Positions 1 to 6,962 of a DNA stretch of 11,098 nt are shown here, in pieces. Source of the DNA: Gammaproteobacteria bacterium (GTDB taxonomy: Bacteria > Pseudomonadota > Gammaproteobacteria > Cardiobacteriales > Wohlfahrtiimonadaceae); the NCBI GenBank assembly GCA_003864535.1, contig BHEQ01000048.1, positions 1-11,098 on the forward strand, in the 5' to 3' direction. The notes below the pieces were generated by a model that worked only from the letters and a program-made list of their open reading frames with translations, searched no databases and was not told where the DNA came from. The translations under genes were made by a program, and so were the position numbers. Within the stretch, counting starts at the first letter, position 1. Every line of letters starts with the position of its first letter.

Positions 1-43
1 GCTAATATTTAACTTTACTTGTGTAAGCATCGTCTATTTCCTT

Positions 44-161
44 CGTCTATAAAAAAATCGTAACTACTCAGCAGCTAGAAAAACCACCCCCTCCCAACCT
101 CCCCCTTCACAAGGGGAGGAGCAAGTCTCCCAATCTTTTGGGGGATTTAGGGAGGGATGTT
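44..161. repeat. Palindromic MITE-like intergenic repeat, copy A
   Basis: This GC-rich island in AT-rich DNA has imperfect inverted arms: C-rich runs at about 84-109 face G-rich runs at about 139-156. Each arm can also fold on itself; for example CCTCCCCCTT at 99-108 pairs with AAGGGGAGG at 111-119. The left part (60-106) matches 6836-6882 at about 40 of 47 positions, including the block ACTCAGC-GCTA before the C-rich arm. It is therefore a dispersed family member. It has no coding capacity. Similar C-rich/G-rich palindromes ending in a GGATTTAGGG-like motif occur between genes of many bacteria; assignment to a named family was not possible. Confidence 0.7.
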
Positions 162-174
162 ATAGTTATAGTTA

Positions 175-223
175 CAAATATCATTGTAATATTAAACAAA
201 TATCATTGTAATATTAAACAAAT
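175..223. repeat. 22-bp tandem direct repeat, about 2.2 copies
   Basis: Two identical 22-bp units lie at 175-196 and 197-218, each starting CAAATATCATTG, followed by a 5-base partial third copy (CAAAT). It sits between palindromic repeat A and the terminator of the cytochrome c gene. No function is evident; such a short perfect repeat is a candidate for copy-number variation. Confidence 0.85.
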
Positions 224-230
224 TTCAAGC

Positions 231-278
231 AAAAAAATGTGCTCAGATATCTGATACAGATACTTGAACACATTTTTT
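231..278 (-). terminator. Rho-independent terminator of the cytochrome c gene, probably bidirectional
   Basis: Read on the minus strand after the cytochrome c stop codon, an A-rich run leads into a stem of about 16 bp. One arm contains ATGTGTTCAAGTATCTG and the other CAGATATCTGAGCACAT, with a loop of about 4 bases and a few mismatches. A run of seven T follows (237-231). The plus-strand side also ends in T6 after the stem, so it could stop transcription in both directions. Confidence 0.75.
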
Positions 279-300
279 AATTTTATCTTCTAATTATTAA

Positions 301-612
301 CTAACGCCCTAATATTTCAGCAACTAATTTATGCAGATCTTCATCAGGAACTTGTGGATTTGGTGTCATTGGCATATCGCCCCATACGCCTGATCCGCCA
401 TTTTTTATTTTTTCAAATAAATATTCTTCAACATTTGGATCATCTTTGTATTTTTCATATACCAGATTGTAAGCAGGTCCAATTAAGGGTTCATCTAATG
501 TATGACATGCAGTACATGCATATTTTGCTGCAAGCTCCATATCTATACCTGACTCAGCTTGTGCTATAAATCCAAGGGAACATATAAACGCTGATAATAC
601 TATTTTTTTCAT
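301..612 (-). CDS. Small periplasmic class-I cytochrome c (c551/c552-like)
   Basis: This 103-residue protein is a small soluble electron carrier of the periplasm. An N-terminal signal peptide (residues 1 to about 19, MKK then a hydrophobic core ending AQA) would be removed by signal peptidase I. The haem site is Cys33-Thr-Ala-Cys36-His37. The distal methionine loop GSGVWGDMPMTPN (73-85) matches the c551/c5-type pattern GVWGPxPMPPN, so Met82 is the likely sixth ligand, with Met80 the less likely choice. Length and helix order fit the family. The ATG start has a clear Shine-Dalgarno sequence, AGGAG at 622-626, nine bases upstream. It is followed by its own terminator and preceded by a 167-bp gap, so it is probably a separate unit from hemY. 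The exact redox partner (oxidase, nitrite reductase or other) cannot be told from sequence. Confidence 0.93.
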   Translation of the reverse strand: MKKIVLSAFICSLGFIAQAESGIDMELAAKYACTACHTLDEPLIGPAYNLVYEKYKDDPNVEEYLFEKIKNGGSGVWGDMPMTPNPQVPDEDLHKLVAEILGR

Positions 613-666
613 CTAAAAAAACTCCTAGAGTTATTGCTGAATGGTAAAACGACTTAACGCTCAACA

Positions 667-694
667 TTATTATCACAAACTAGATAATAATCAA
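667..694 (-). promoter_or_regulatory. Candidate sigma70 promoter for the cytochrome c gene
   Basis: On the minus strand, TTGATT (694-689) is followed after 16 bases by TAATAA (672-667). Transcription would start near 660, about 50 bases before the ATG. A second TATAAT-like hexamer lies at 731-736 but lacks a convincing -35. The sequence is very AT-rich, so chance matches are likely. Confidence 0.3.
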
Positions 695-779
695 GTTATA
701 TTTAATTGATTGTTATAAAAACTAACCTAGATTATAGGCTTAAATTATAAACGTAAATTATAAAAGTTAAAATAAGCAA

Positions 780-2186
780 TCAAGTGCTTTTTGAAACATC
801 GTCTGTACTAATAGTTTTAGCCTCTTCAAGAACCTCTTCAATAGTCTCTTCAATAACCTCAGTTAATATTGGTGTTGTTTCTAAAAAATCAGAACTAGAT
901 TGGCTTATTAAGTAGAGAAAATCAGCCCCCTGCTGTGGGATTGGTACGTGTTGATTACTTAATAATCTTGTTGCTTCTTTATAGGCAAGTAATGATGATG
1001 CCGCATCTCCTGTAGATTCTTTGATTTTAGCAAAAAGCTCTAGAGCATCTGGGGTGATTTTAATCTTAAGTGCTTTCTCAATATATACTTGTGCCTCAGT
1101 ATAGTTTTCCATACGCACTAAAATCCTAGCAACGGCAATATTTGCATAATCACTGGTTTGATGGCTTTGGGCAAACTCTTGTGCATGCTTAATTATCTTC
1201 TTAAAATCACCACGATAAATATGCCCATAAGCAGTTATTAAATGATCATTCCAATTTTTCTTTAAAGCCTGATATAAGATATTTTCAGCTTCTTCCGCAT
1301 GATCTAAATCCATCAAGTATGTAGAAAAATCAATGGTAATCTCTGTATTTAAACGTAGTTCTTTATGAATGTTATTATAAATATCCTTAAGCAAAGTAAG
1401 GTCATTGCGACTCAGTGCATTTTTTAACAAAGCACGCCAGTAAGGTAATTCTATAAGTTCGCGGACATCTTTGCTCAGGGCACGATGCAGATTTGGCATT
1501 ATTTGATATAAGGTATCAAACTGAGATTGATTCAGGTATATTTTTGCAGCAAACTCTAGTACTTTAGGGTTATTTGGCGCATCTAGACGCATACTTTCTA
1601 AGATATGAGATGCTCGATCAAATTGACTTGCTTCGCATAAAATCTCAACTCGATAGATATTTGCCAAGAGTTTATTTTCTTTATCATCTTCTAAATCTAT
1701 GCGGGCAAGGTACTCATCACGACGATTAGCACTGCCTTGGAGCACCGCGGCTCTAGCTGCGCCGATATAACACAGACTTGGAGTTTTACTTGCTTTAACT
1801 GCAGATAAAAATAATTCCTGCGCAAGCTCACCTTTGTTTTCTAATAACGCCATCTCCCCTTTAATAAAATATTTAGCGGATGACTTTTGCTGACGTTTTT
1901 GCAAGAAATTAGCAATATTCATAGGAATATGGACAATATTAACCCATAAACGCACTACTAAATAAGTAAGTGCCAAGGCTACAATAAGGTAAAATATTGA
2001 TTCTGTAATCGTAAATGTGTAAGTAAAAGGATAATCTTTAGCTAAAAAACCAAAAGGATCATCTTTATGAAATATCTTACCTGAAATAATAATAATCCCT
2101 GGATCTCTATTTACTAGAATTTTAAAAATTAGTGCGAGAAACGGCAGGATAATAATCCAAGAAAAAAACTTTATTAGTCGTTTCAT
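780..2186 (-). CDS. hemY: HemY family inner-membrane TPR protein
   Basis: This 468-residue protein belongs to the proteobacterial HemY family, which is unrelated to Bacillus HemY (protoporphyrinogen oxidase). It has two membrane segments near the N-terminus, at about 7-25 and 60-82, joined by a short periplasmic loop (DPGIIIISG). A long helical region of tetratricopeptide-like repeats follows, visible as repeated A/Y/L pairs (for example KYFIKGEMALLENKGELAQELFLSAV, named here by its ends at about 105-130). The C-terminal tail is acidic and probably disordered. Family members are linked to late haem biosynthesis and are thought to act as scaffolds; a catalytic role is not established. The ATG overlaps the hemX stop by one base (TAATG), and AGGAG lies seven bases upstream inside hemX. 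The two proteins are therefore translationally coupled. Length is slightly above the usual roughly 400 residues. Confidence 0.9.
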   Translation of the reverse strand: MKRLIKFFSWIIILPFLALIFKILVNRDPGIIIISGKIFHKDDPFGFLAKDYPFTYTFTITESIFYLIVALALTYLVVRLWVNIVHIPMNIANFLQKRQQKSSAKYFIKGEMALLENKGELAQELFLSAVKASKTPSLCYIGAARAAVLQGSANRRDEYLARIDLEDDKENKLLANIYRVEILCEASQFDRASHILESMRLDAPNNPKVLEFAAKIYLNQSQFDTLYQIMPNLHRALSKDVRELIELPYWRALLKNALSRNDLTLLKDIYNNIHKELRLNTEITIDFSTYLMDLDHAEEAENILYQALKKNWNDHLITAYGHIYRGDFKKIIKHAQEFAQSHQTSDYANIAVARILVRMENYTEAQVYIEKALKIKITPDALELFAKIKESTGDAASSLLAYKEATRLLSNQHVPIPQQGADFLYLISQSSSDFLETTPILTEVIEETIEEVLEEAKTISTDDVSKST

Positions 2187-3658
2187 TATCGATCTCCTGC
2201 GCGTAAGAGCATTGATGCTTCAAAGGCCTTTAAGATAGCGGTTAAACCATCATATTGATCATTATACTTTTGATCTAAGAGCTCATTTAACCTTGCTATA
2301 ACCAATGCGACTTGTTCATCATTAGGATCGTAATACTTTGCAATCCAGTCACGCGCTATTTTTAAATTTATTAAATATATTTCTGGCATTTCGCTTAGTA
2401 AAGAATTTTGGGCTGCATTAAGCTGCAATAAGATATTTTGCCTTAAGAAAAAAGCATTCTCTGTTTCCATTAAAGCTGGTATATCTATCCTTTCATGCTG
2501 TACTCTAACCAATGGTTTTACATTATCAATAAATCTACGCATGATTGATTTATCTGGATCATGATTAATTTCTCTTGAGTTAAAAAATTCAGCCTTTATA
2601 TCATCCATGGCGCGATCAGCTAATAAAGGTGCATTTGCGATTTGACTAGCCATGTCTGTAATCTTTTTAGAAATGTCTTGGCGATCTGGTATATTTAAGG
2701 CATTAAGTGCGTCAATGGCTATATTAATGCGATTGCTTGTCTCAATAAAGCGTGGTTCATTAACTTCATTTAAGCGATTTAATGCTTGTGTAAGTGCTGT
2801 TATCGTACTTTTAACATCTTTTTCAAAGTTAAACTTATGCGCTGCAATCCGAATTAAATAATGCACTTCAGCCAGATTTAAAGCTTGCATATCTGTTGAA
2901 ATATTAAGCTGCTTGGTAAGGTTTTCGATGTCTTTATAAGCTTGCTGCTGCGCCATCATTTCAACTTTTACCTGAGTTTCTAAAACACTCATACGCTTAA
3001 TTGCATCACTGGCAGTTTTTTGGACAACAATAATTAAATCTTTATCTTTATTAAAATCAGCTTGAAAATCTTCAAGTGCTTGCTTACTTGTAGCAAGATT
3101 TTCAGAGAGCTTAGAGCTGCTTGATTTTAAAGATTCTATTTCACGATTAATTAAATTGGTTAAAGTTTGTACTTTAGAGTCTGAATCTGCTTTAGATCCA
3201 ATGACAAGATCGTTCAATTCTGATCTAAGTGCATTAAACTCATCAGTTGTTACTAATGGTTTTACATCTGCGTTTTTTATCACAATGTTATTTAGACTAA
3301 CTTGGGTGTTCTTAAATTCTGCGCTGAGTGCTTGAGTTTGATCTATTTGCGCTTTTAATTCAGATTTAAGTGTAGTGCTCTCATAATAGCTATAGCCTGC
3401 AATACCTGCCGCAGCTAAGGCTAATATTATGGGGAAACTTGAACCTGAACGCGCTTTATCTGCTGTTATTGGAGTGTTTTTTTCAGGCTTGTGATTAATA
3501 TTGTTAGGTTCAATAATCTCTGGACTCTCTGAAATTTCCGAAAGCTCAGATTGCATAGATTCTGAATCTAGATTATTTTCTGATTCATCCTTATTTTGTT
3601 TATTATCAGTATCTAATATATCTGTATCAATATCTTTTATTTTTTGTTTCTTGTTCAT
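2186..3658 (-). CDS. hemX: HemX family membrane-anchored coiled-coil protein
   Basis: This 490-residue protein matches the HemX family, often mislabelled as uroporphyrinogen-III C-methyltransferase although it lacks the methyltransferase domain. Visible parts are an acidic, low-complexity cytoplasmic N-terminus (about 1-70, rich in D/E/S/N), one membrane helix (about 74-92, beginning FPIILALAAAG), and a long periplasmic coiled coil (about 95-260). The conserved C-terminal domain includes ENAFFLRQNILLQLNAAQ and a later RDWIAKYYD. That last part matches the family hallmark FLRQNLxLQLxxAR...WLxxYFD. The start ATG has GGGAG ten bases upstream. It lies 174 bp downstream of the hemD remnant and overlaps hemY. 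Gene order hemD-hemX-hemY supports a role around the haem pathway, probably structural; the biochemical activity is unknown. Confidence 0.9.
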   Translation of the reverse strand: MNKKQKIKDIDTDILDTDNKQNKDESENNLDSESMQSELSEISESPEIIEPNNINHKPEKNTPITADKARSGSSFPIILALAAAGIAGYSYYESTTLKSELKAQIDQTQALSAEFKNTQVSLNNIVIKNADVKPLVTTDEFNALRSELNDLVIGSKADSDSKVQTLTNLINREIESLKSSSSKLSENLATSKQALEDFQADFNKDKDLIIVVQKTASDAIKRMSVLETQVKVEMMAQQQAYKDIENLTKQLNISTDMQALNLAEVHYLIRIAAHKFNFEKDVKSTITALTQALNRLNEVNEPRFIETSNRINIAIDALNALNIPDRQDISKKITDMASQIANAPLLADRAMDDIKAEFFNSREINHDPDKSIMRRFIDNVKPLVRVQHERIDIPALMETENAFFLRQNILLQLNAAQNSLLSEMPEIYLINLKIARDWIAKYYDPNDEQVALVIARLNELLDQKYNDQYDGLTAILKAFEASMLLRAGDR

Positions 3659-3789
3659 TATCGCAGTACTCCCAAATTAAAAAGTGTATTTATTAAGCTA
3701 TTATTTATTAAACTATATGGACAGCTTGAATTCTAAAAATAGTTACTTGCATATTCTAGAGTATTTTATCAATTAGTGTGAATATCTAA

Positions 3790-3817
3790 TTTATAAAATA
3801 TACTTAGTTTTGTGCAA
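3790..3817 (-). promoter_or_regulatory. Candidate sigma70 promoter for hemX-hemY
   Basis: On the minus strand, TTGCAC (3817-3812) and TATAAA (3795-3790) are separated by 16 bases. Transcription would start near 3783, some 125 bases upstream of hemX. An internal promoter here would let hemX-hemY be expressed despite the break in hemD. I found no clear hairpin terminator between hemD and hemX. AT-richness makes chance matches common. Confidence 0.33.
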
Positions 3818-3832
3818 ATCTACGCAAATTAG

Positions 3833-4725
3833 CTATAATTTATCTTTTAAGCTCACAGTTCTTAAAAAACTAATAATATCATAATTAAGTGCAGATTTAA
3901 GTAAAAAGCAATCGGTACAATTATGCGCACGCAAAATCTCTGCTAGGCGCAAACTGCTTGCTAAAAAGCTATATTGGGTAAGATTAATTAATTGCGGTGC
4001 ACTTGCTTTAACTAGCTCTAAAAATGTTTGCTCACTCGTGATCACGATCAAAGTTTTTTGCTCACTACTTTTCACATCATTGAGTTTAGATAGATCAATA
4101 ACACATAATTTACGCTCATAAATTTCATATACATCAAGATCTATACCTTTTTGCGCAAGTGCATTTTTTAAGAATCCACGCCCAGCTTTTCCTGTAATTA
4201 AACCCCAACTCTGCCCGATAAATTCCTCATTAAGCTGCGTTAAAAACGCCTCGCTCGTATACGGTTTGGGGGCTGTAATAATTTTAGAGCTCTTAATATC
4301 TCATATCATATCATCATTATTATGATCATCATAATATTATTATTATTATTAGGGTTGATATGAGTTATATCAAAATTACTCTCTCTATTATCATCCGAAT
4401 GCTTAAATGGCTCTGTTTGCATGATTGCAAGTCTAAGTGCTGTTTGGGTTGCTGCTCCTATTGCTGCAAAATATTTACCTTTAAAATCAAATCCAATTTT
4501 TTGGGCAAACTCAACCGCACTTGGGCTTGTAAAAAACCAGCGATCTTTTTCTATGCTAAATATTGGCTCTATTTGTGGACTAAGAGGCAGTGCTTGGAGC
4601 TTATAACACGGTATATTTAACACCTCAAAGCCTAATTTTATAAGAGGCGCGCGTAAAGACTCTGCTTGATTGCTCGCTTTCGTCAAAATAATACGCGTCT
4701 TAAATGTCATCATAATGTTTGCCAT
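3833..4725 (-). pseudogene. hemD: Uroporphyrinogen-III synthase, split by frameshift and stops in a repeat tract
   Basis: HemD closes and isomerises hydroxymethylbilane to uroporphyrinogen III in the cytoplasm. The 5' half (4725-4306, 139 codons) shows the family pattern: an ILT start (RIILTKASNQAESL), then WFFTSPSAVEFAQ and KYFAAIGAATQTAL. The 3' half is open from 4300 to 3833 in a different frame. It carries PKPYTSEAFL, then LITGKAGRGFLKNAL, then DVYEIYERK and LIVITSEQTF, all matching the C-terminal half of HemD. Between them, about 40 extra residues (HSDDNRESNFDITHINPNNNNN and following) come from a simple-sequence tract. TGA occurs in every frame there (4301-4303, 4306-4308, 4311-4313), so no single ribosomal frameshift rejoins the halves. 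The first usual start in the 3' frame is GTG at 4075, too late to give the whole domain. hemC is absent upstream; dsbD ends 43 bp before. It is either a real pseudogene, a split or phase-off gene, or a sequencing/assembly error in the repeat. Confidence 0.8.
4301..4351. repeat. Compound microsatellite in the hemD linker (5-bp and 3-bp units)
   Basis: On the plus strand the tract begins with TCATA repeated twice plus TCATC (4301-4315). A near-palindrome, ATTATGATCATCATAAT, sits at 4319-4335, and about five ATT/TTA units follow (4337-4351). On the coding strand the trinucleotide part reads as a run of Asn. The pentanucleotide part places TGA every 5 bases, closing all three frames. Both unit types are prone to slipped-strand length change. 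Confidence 0.85.
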
Positions 4726-4768
4726 AGCTCAATATCTACAATATAAAGCTTATTTAGGGGTGTGCCCT

Positions 4769-6721
4769 TTACTCAATAATTGATTGTAAATGCTTATAAA
4801 AATCAGCAGCATTTGCAAAGCCTGTAATTCTAAGATGTGGCACTTCTATGCCTGCTTTATCAAAAAACAAAATCGCAGGAGGCCCAAATAAATTAAACTT
4901 CTTTGCCAAAGCACGATCGATAGAATCATTTTGGGTAATATCTGCTTGTAAAGTATTAAAACTGCCTAAAACCTGCTGTACATTTTTATCGGTAAAGGTA
5001 TATTTCTCCATGCGTTTACAATCAACACACCAATCTGCACTAAACTCTAATATTGTCCATTGAGTATTTTGATTAGCCAAAGCTTGCTCAAGCTCTTTTA
5101 TACCTTTTATCGGGCTGAACTTAATCGACTGATTGTTCTCGCTAGAGCTGACATTATTCGATAAATAAGCTTGATTATGCATAGGAGAAATAACATTCAA
5201 TACTTGCCATATTTGATGGAGCGCAAACAGCAAAATTAAGATTGCAATAGTTTGCTTGAGCTGTTTTGCAACATTTGATAAGCCGTCAATATAATAAATC
5301 CAGACAACTATTCTAATTAAGAGGATTCCAAGTAAAGCTTGATAGTAAATATTTGGGATAATTCTTTCTAGAAAATAAAGTGCTAAAAATAATAGTAAAT
5401 AACCAAAAAACTGCTTGATGACGAGCATCCATGCTCCAGCTTTGGGTAATATATGCCCACATGATGCACCTAATAATAAAATAGGAACGCCCATGCCAAG
5501 CCCCATTACAAATAAGCTTACTCCACCTAAAACGATATCGCCAGTTTCGGCTATCATCGCTAGTACTGCAGCTAATGGCGGCGCGACACAAGGTCCTATA
5601 ATCAGTGCGGATAATATTCCCATGATTATCACACTTAACATACGATTATGTTTAGCTTTGGTGCTTATTTTATTAAGTTTATTTTGGATACATACAGGCA
5701 TTTGTAATTGAAAAACATCAAACATAGCGAGGCTGAATATCACAAATAACACGGCAAAACCTATGATAATAAAAGGATGCTGGAAAAAAGCGCTAATATT
5801 TGCACCCATATATCCTGCAAGCATCCCCATCACACTATAAATAAGCGCCGTTGTTACTACATATAATAAAGCTAAGAAAAATCCTTTTTTCGCAGTAATA
5901 TGCGCCTCTCCCGCAATAATGCTTGAGATAATCGGCAACATAGGCAAAACACACGGAGTTAAGCTCAGTAATAAGCCAAACAAGAAGAATAAAGGCAAGG
6001 CGATATAACGCTTATTTTTAAGTAAATTAGCTATTTTAAAAGGTTCTGATTCTGGTGTTTTAGGTAACGCAGTCGCGCTATCTACGCTTTTATTTATATT
6101 TATATCTGCATTTACGTCTGTATTTGCATTCGTGTTTATGCTTGTGTTTGTGTTTGTATTTGTATTTAAAATTATATCACTGTTTTGTAAAATTATAGGT
6201 AACGCCCAATCCTCTGGCGCAAAGCATAAACCATCCTTAGCACAACCTTGTGCGCGAATATTAAGTTTTGCCTCATCCCCTTGCCACTCGCCTTTAAGCT
6301 GTATTTTATAACTTACATTGCTATCATAAATCTCTTGTTTACCAAAAAACTCATCCGCATAATCCACGCCTTTAGGTGCTATTATTTTATCTATTATCAA
6401 TAAAGGTTGACCTTCAATTGATATTTTTACTTTATTTTTATAAATATAATAATCAGAATCAATCAGCCATTCTAGCAAGATAGTTTGCGCATCAATCACT
6501 GTAGCTATAGGCTTAAATGCTTGAGCCGCATTTTTTAAATTATCAGTATTAATCCCTGTTTGAAATACCGAGGCTTTTTGTTCTTTTTGTAAATTAAGTA
6601 ATTGTGCCTGCGCAGTATTTAGTCCGCTTAATGTAGTTAATATAATTAAACAAGTATTAAGCAAACAAAACAGAATTAATATTTTATTTTTAAATACTCT
6701 ATTTTTAAATGAGTTGATCAT
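4769..6721 (-). CDS. dsbD: Thiol:disulfide interchange protein DsbD
   Basis: DsbD passes electrons from cytoplasmic thioredoxin across the inner membrane to periplasmic partners such as DsbC and the cytochrome c maturation thioredoxins. From the ATG at 6721 it has 650 residues. The signal peptide is about 1-39, ending AQA. The periplasmic alpha domain has the redox pair Cys160/Cys166 (QGCAKDGLCFAPE). A repetitive linker (186-211) leads into an eight-helix membrane domain with Cys257 (LTPCVLPMLP) and Cys378 (GPCVAPPLAA). The C-terminal thioredoxin-like gamma domain has Cys565-Val-Asp-Cys568 after FSADW; CVAC is usual, so Asp is a mild variant. All six redox cysteines are present. A TTG at 6754 would add 11 residues, but it lies about nine bases after a TATAAT box and adds nothing to the signal peptide, so I prefer the ATG; neither start has a strong Shine-Dalgarno sequence. 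The hemD remnant follows after 43 bp. Confidence 0.94.
   Translation of the reverse strand: MINSFKNRVFKNKILILFCLLNTCLIILTTLSGLNTAQAQLLNLQKEQKASVFQTGINTDNLKNAAQAFKPIATVIDAQTILLEWLIDSDYYIYKNKVKISIEGQPLLIIDKIIAPKGVDYADEFFGKQEIYDSNVSYKIQLKGEWQGDEAKLNIRAQGCAKDGLCFAPEDWALPIILQNSDIILNTNTNTNTSINTNANTDVNADININKSVDSATALPKTPESEPFKIANLLKNKRYIALPLFFLFGLLLSLTPCVLPMLPIISSIIAGEAHITAKKGFFLALLYVVTTALIYSVMGMLAGYMGANISAFFQHPFIIIGFAVLFVIFSLAMFDVFQLQMPVCIQNKLNKISTKAKHNRMLSVIIMGILSALIIGPCVAPPLAAVLAMIAETGDIVLGGVSLFVMGLGMGVPILLLGASCGHILPKAGAWMLVIKQFFGYLLLFLALYFLERIIPNIYYQALLGILLIRIVVWIYYIDGLSNVAKQLKQTIAILILLFALHQIWQVLNVISPMHNQAYLSNNVSSSENNQSIKFSPIKGIKELEQALANQNTQWTILEFSADWCVDCKRMEKYTFTDKNVQQVLGSFNTLQADITQNDSIDRALAKKFNLFGPPAILFFDKAGIEVPHLRITGFANAADFYKHLQSIIE
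6089..6166 (-). repeat. In-frame hexanucleotide repeat encoding an Asn-Thr linker in DsbD
   Basis: Thirteen degenerate hexamers on the coding strand (AATACA and close variants such as AACACA, AATGCA, GATATA) encode alternating NT, SI, NA, DV, DI, NI and NK dipeptides. They lie between the alpha domain and the membrane domain. The first four dipeptides are exact NT repeats with near-identical DNA, suggesting recent growth. Unit changes keep the frame, so they would alter only linker length. Confidence 0.88.
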
Positions 6722-6762
6722 AAATAAATTAAGCTCAGCGTTATTATTGGGCAAGGATGCTG

Positions 6763-6768
6763 ATTATA
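6763..6768 (-). promoter_or_regulatory. Candidate -10 box for dsbD
   Basis: A consensus TATAAT lies on the minus strand. Transcription would start near 6756, giving a leader of about 35 bases to the ATG at 6721. No good -35 hexamer is visible at the expected spacing, so this is tentative. Confidence 0.3.
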
Positions 6769-6835
6769 GATCAAAAAAGGATTATTTTTCTTGGTGATTT
6801 CACAAGAGCATACATTAGGGCGCATCTATTAAATC

Positions 6836-6932
6836 TAACGACTCAGCTGCTAAAAAAACAACCCCATCCTAACCTCCCCCTTTGCAATGGAGCAGAAAGT
6901 CCCCCTTGCAAAGGGGGGATTTAGGGGGTGTA
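6836..6932. repeat. Palindromic MITE-like intergenic repeat, copy B
   Basis: This element is related to the copy at 44-161. It shares TAAC-ACTCAGC-GCTA, then a C-rich arm with CCTAACCTCCCCCTTTGC. The opposite arm at about 6900-6930 contains CTTGCAAAGGGGGGATTTAG. The two arms pair around the central GCAGAAAGT. It lies between the metalloprotease-like gene and dsbD, where the stem could also end transcription coming from upstream. No protein is encoded. Confidence 0.75.
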
Positions 6933-6962
6933 ATTAAATAAGTTATATGCTTAATTTGCAGA

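Noticed and set aside
44..161. CRISPR array
   Set aside because: The repeats are single palindromes or immediate tandem copies, with no regular repeat-spacer pattern and no cas genes.
2652..2861. Plus-strand frame antisense to hemX
   Set aside because: It lies wholly within the conserved HemX coding region and shows no independent signals.
4301..4308. TGA read as an amino acid (recoded genetic code)
   Set aside because: Reading through TGA at 4306 keeps the wrong frame, which soon meets other stops. HemY ends at a TGA at the expected place and tryptophan codons in conserved LeuS and DsbD sites are TGG.
4301..4310. Programmed ribosomal frameshift as the way to express full-length HemD
   Set aside because: The C-terminal frame itself has TGA at 4301-4303 just after the TGA of the N-terminal frame, and the third frame has TGA at 4311-4313. 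A shift alone would still terminate.
4360..4620. Plus-strand frames antisense to the first half of hemD (also 4421-4606)
   Set aside because: The minus strand encodes a clear HemD N-terminal half here, and the plus-strand products are Cys/Ile/Leu-rich translations without recognisable domains.
5313..5591. A 92-codon minus-strand frame and a 98-codon plus-strand frame (5415-5711) inside dsbD
   Set aside because: They overlap the DsbD membrane domain with its conserved cysteines and proline motifs; no start signal or family match.
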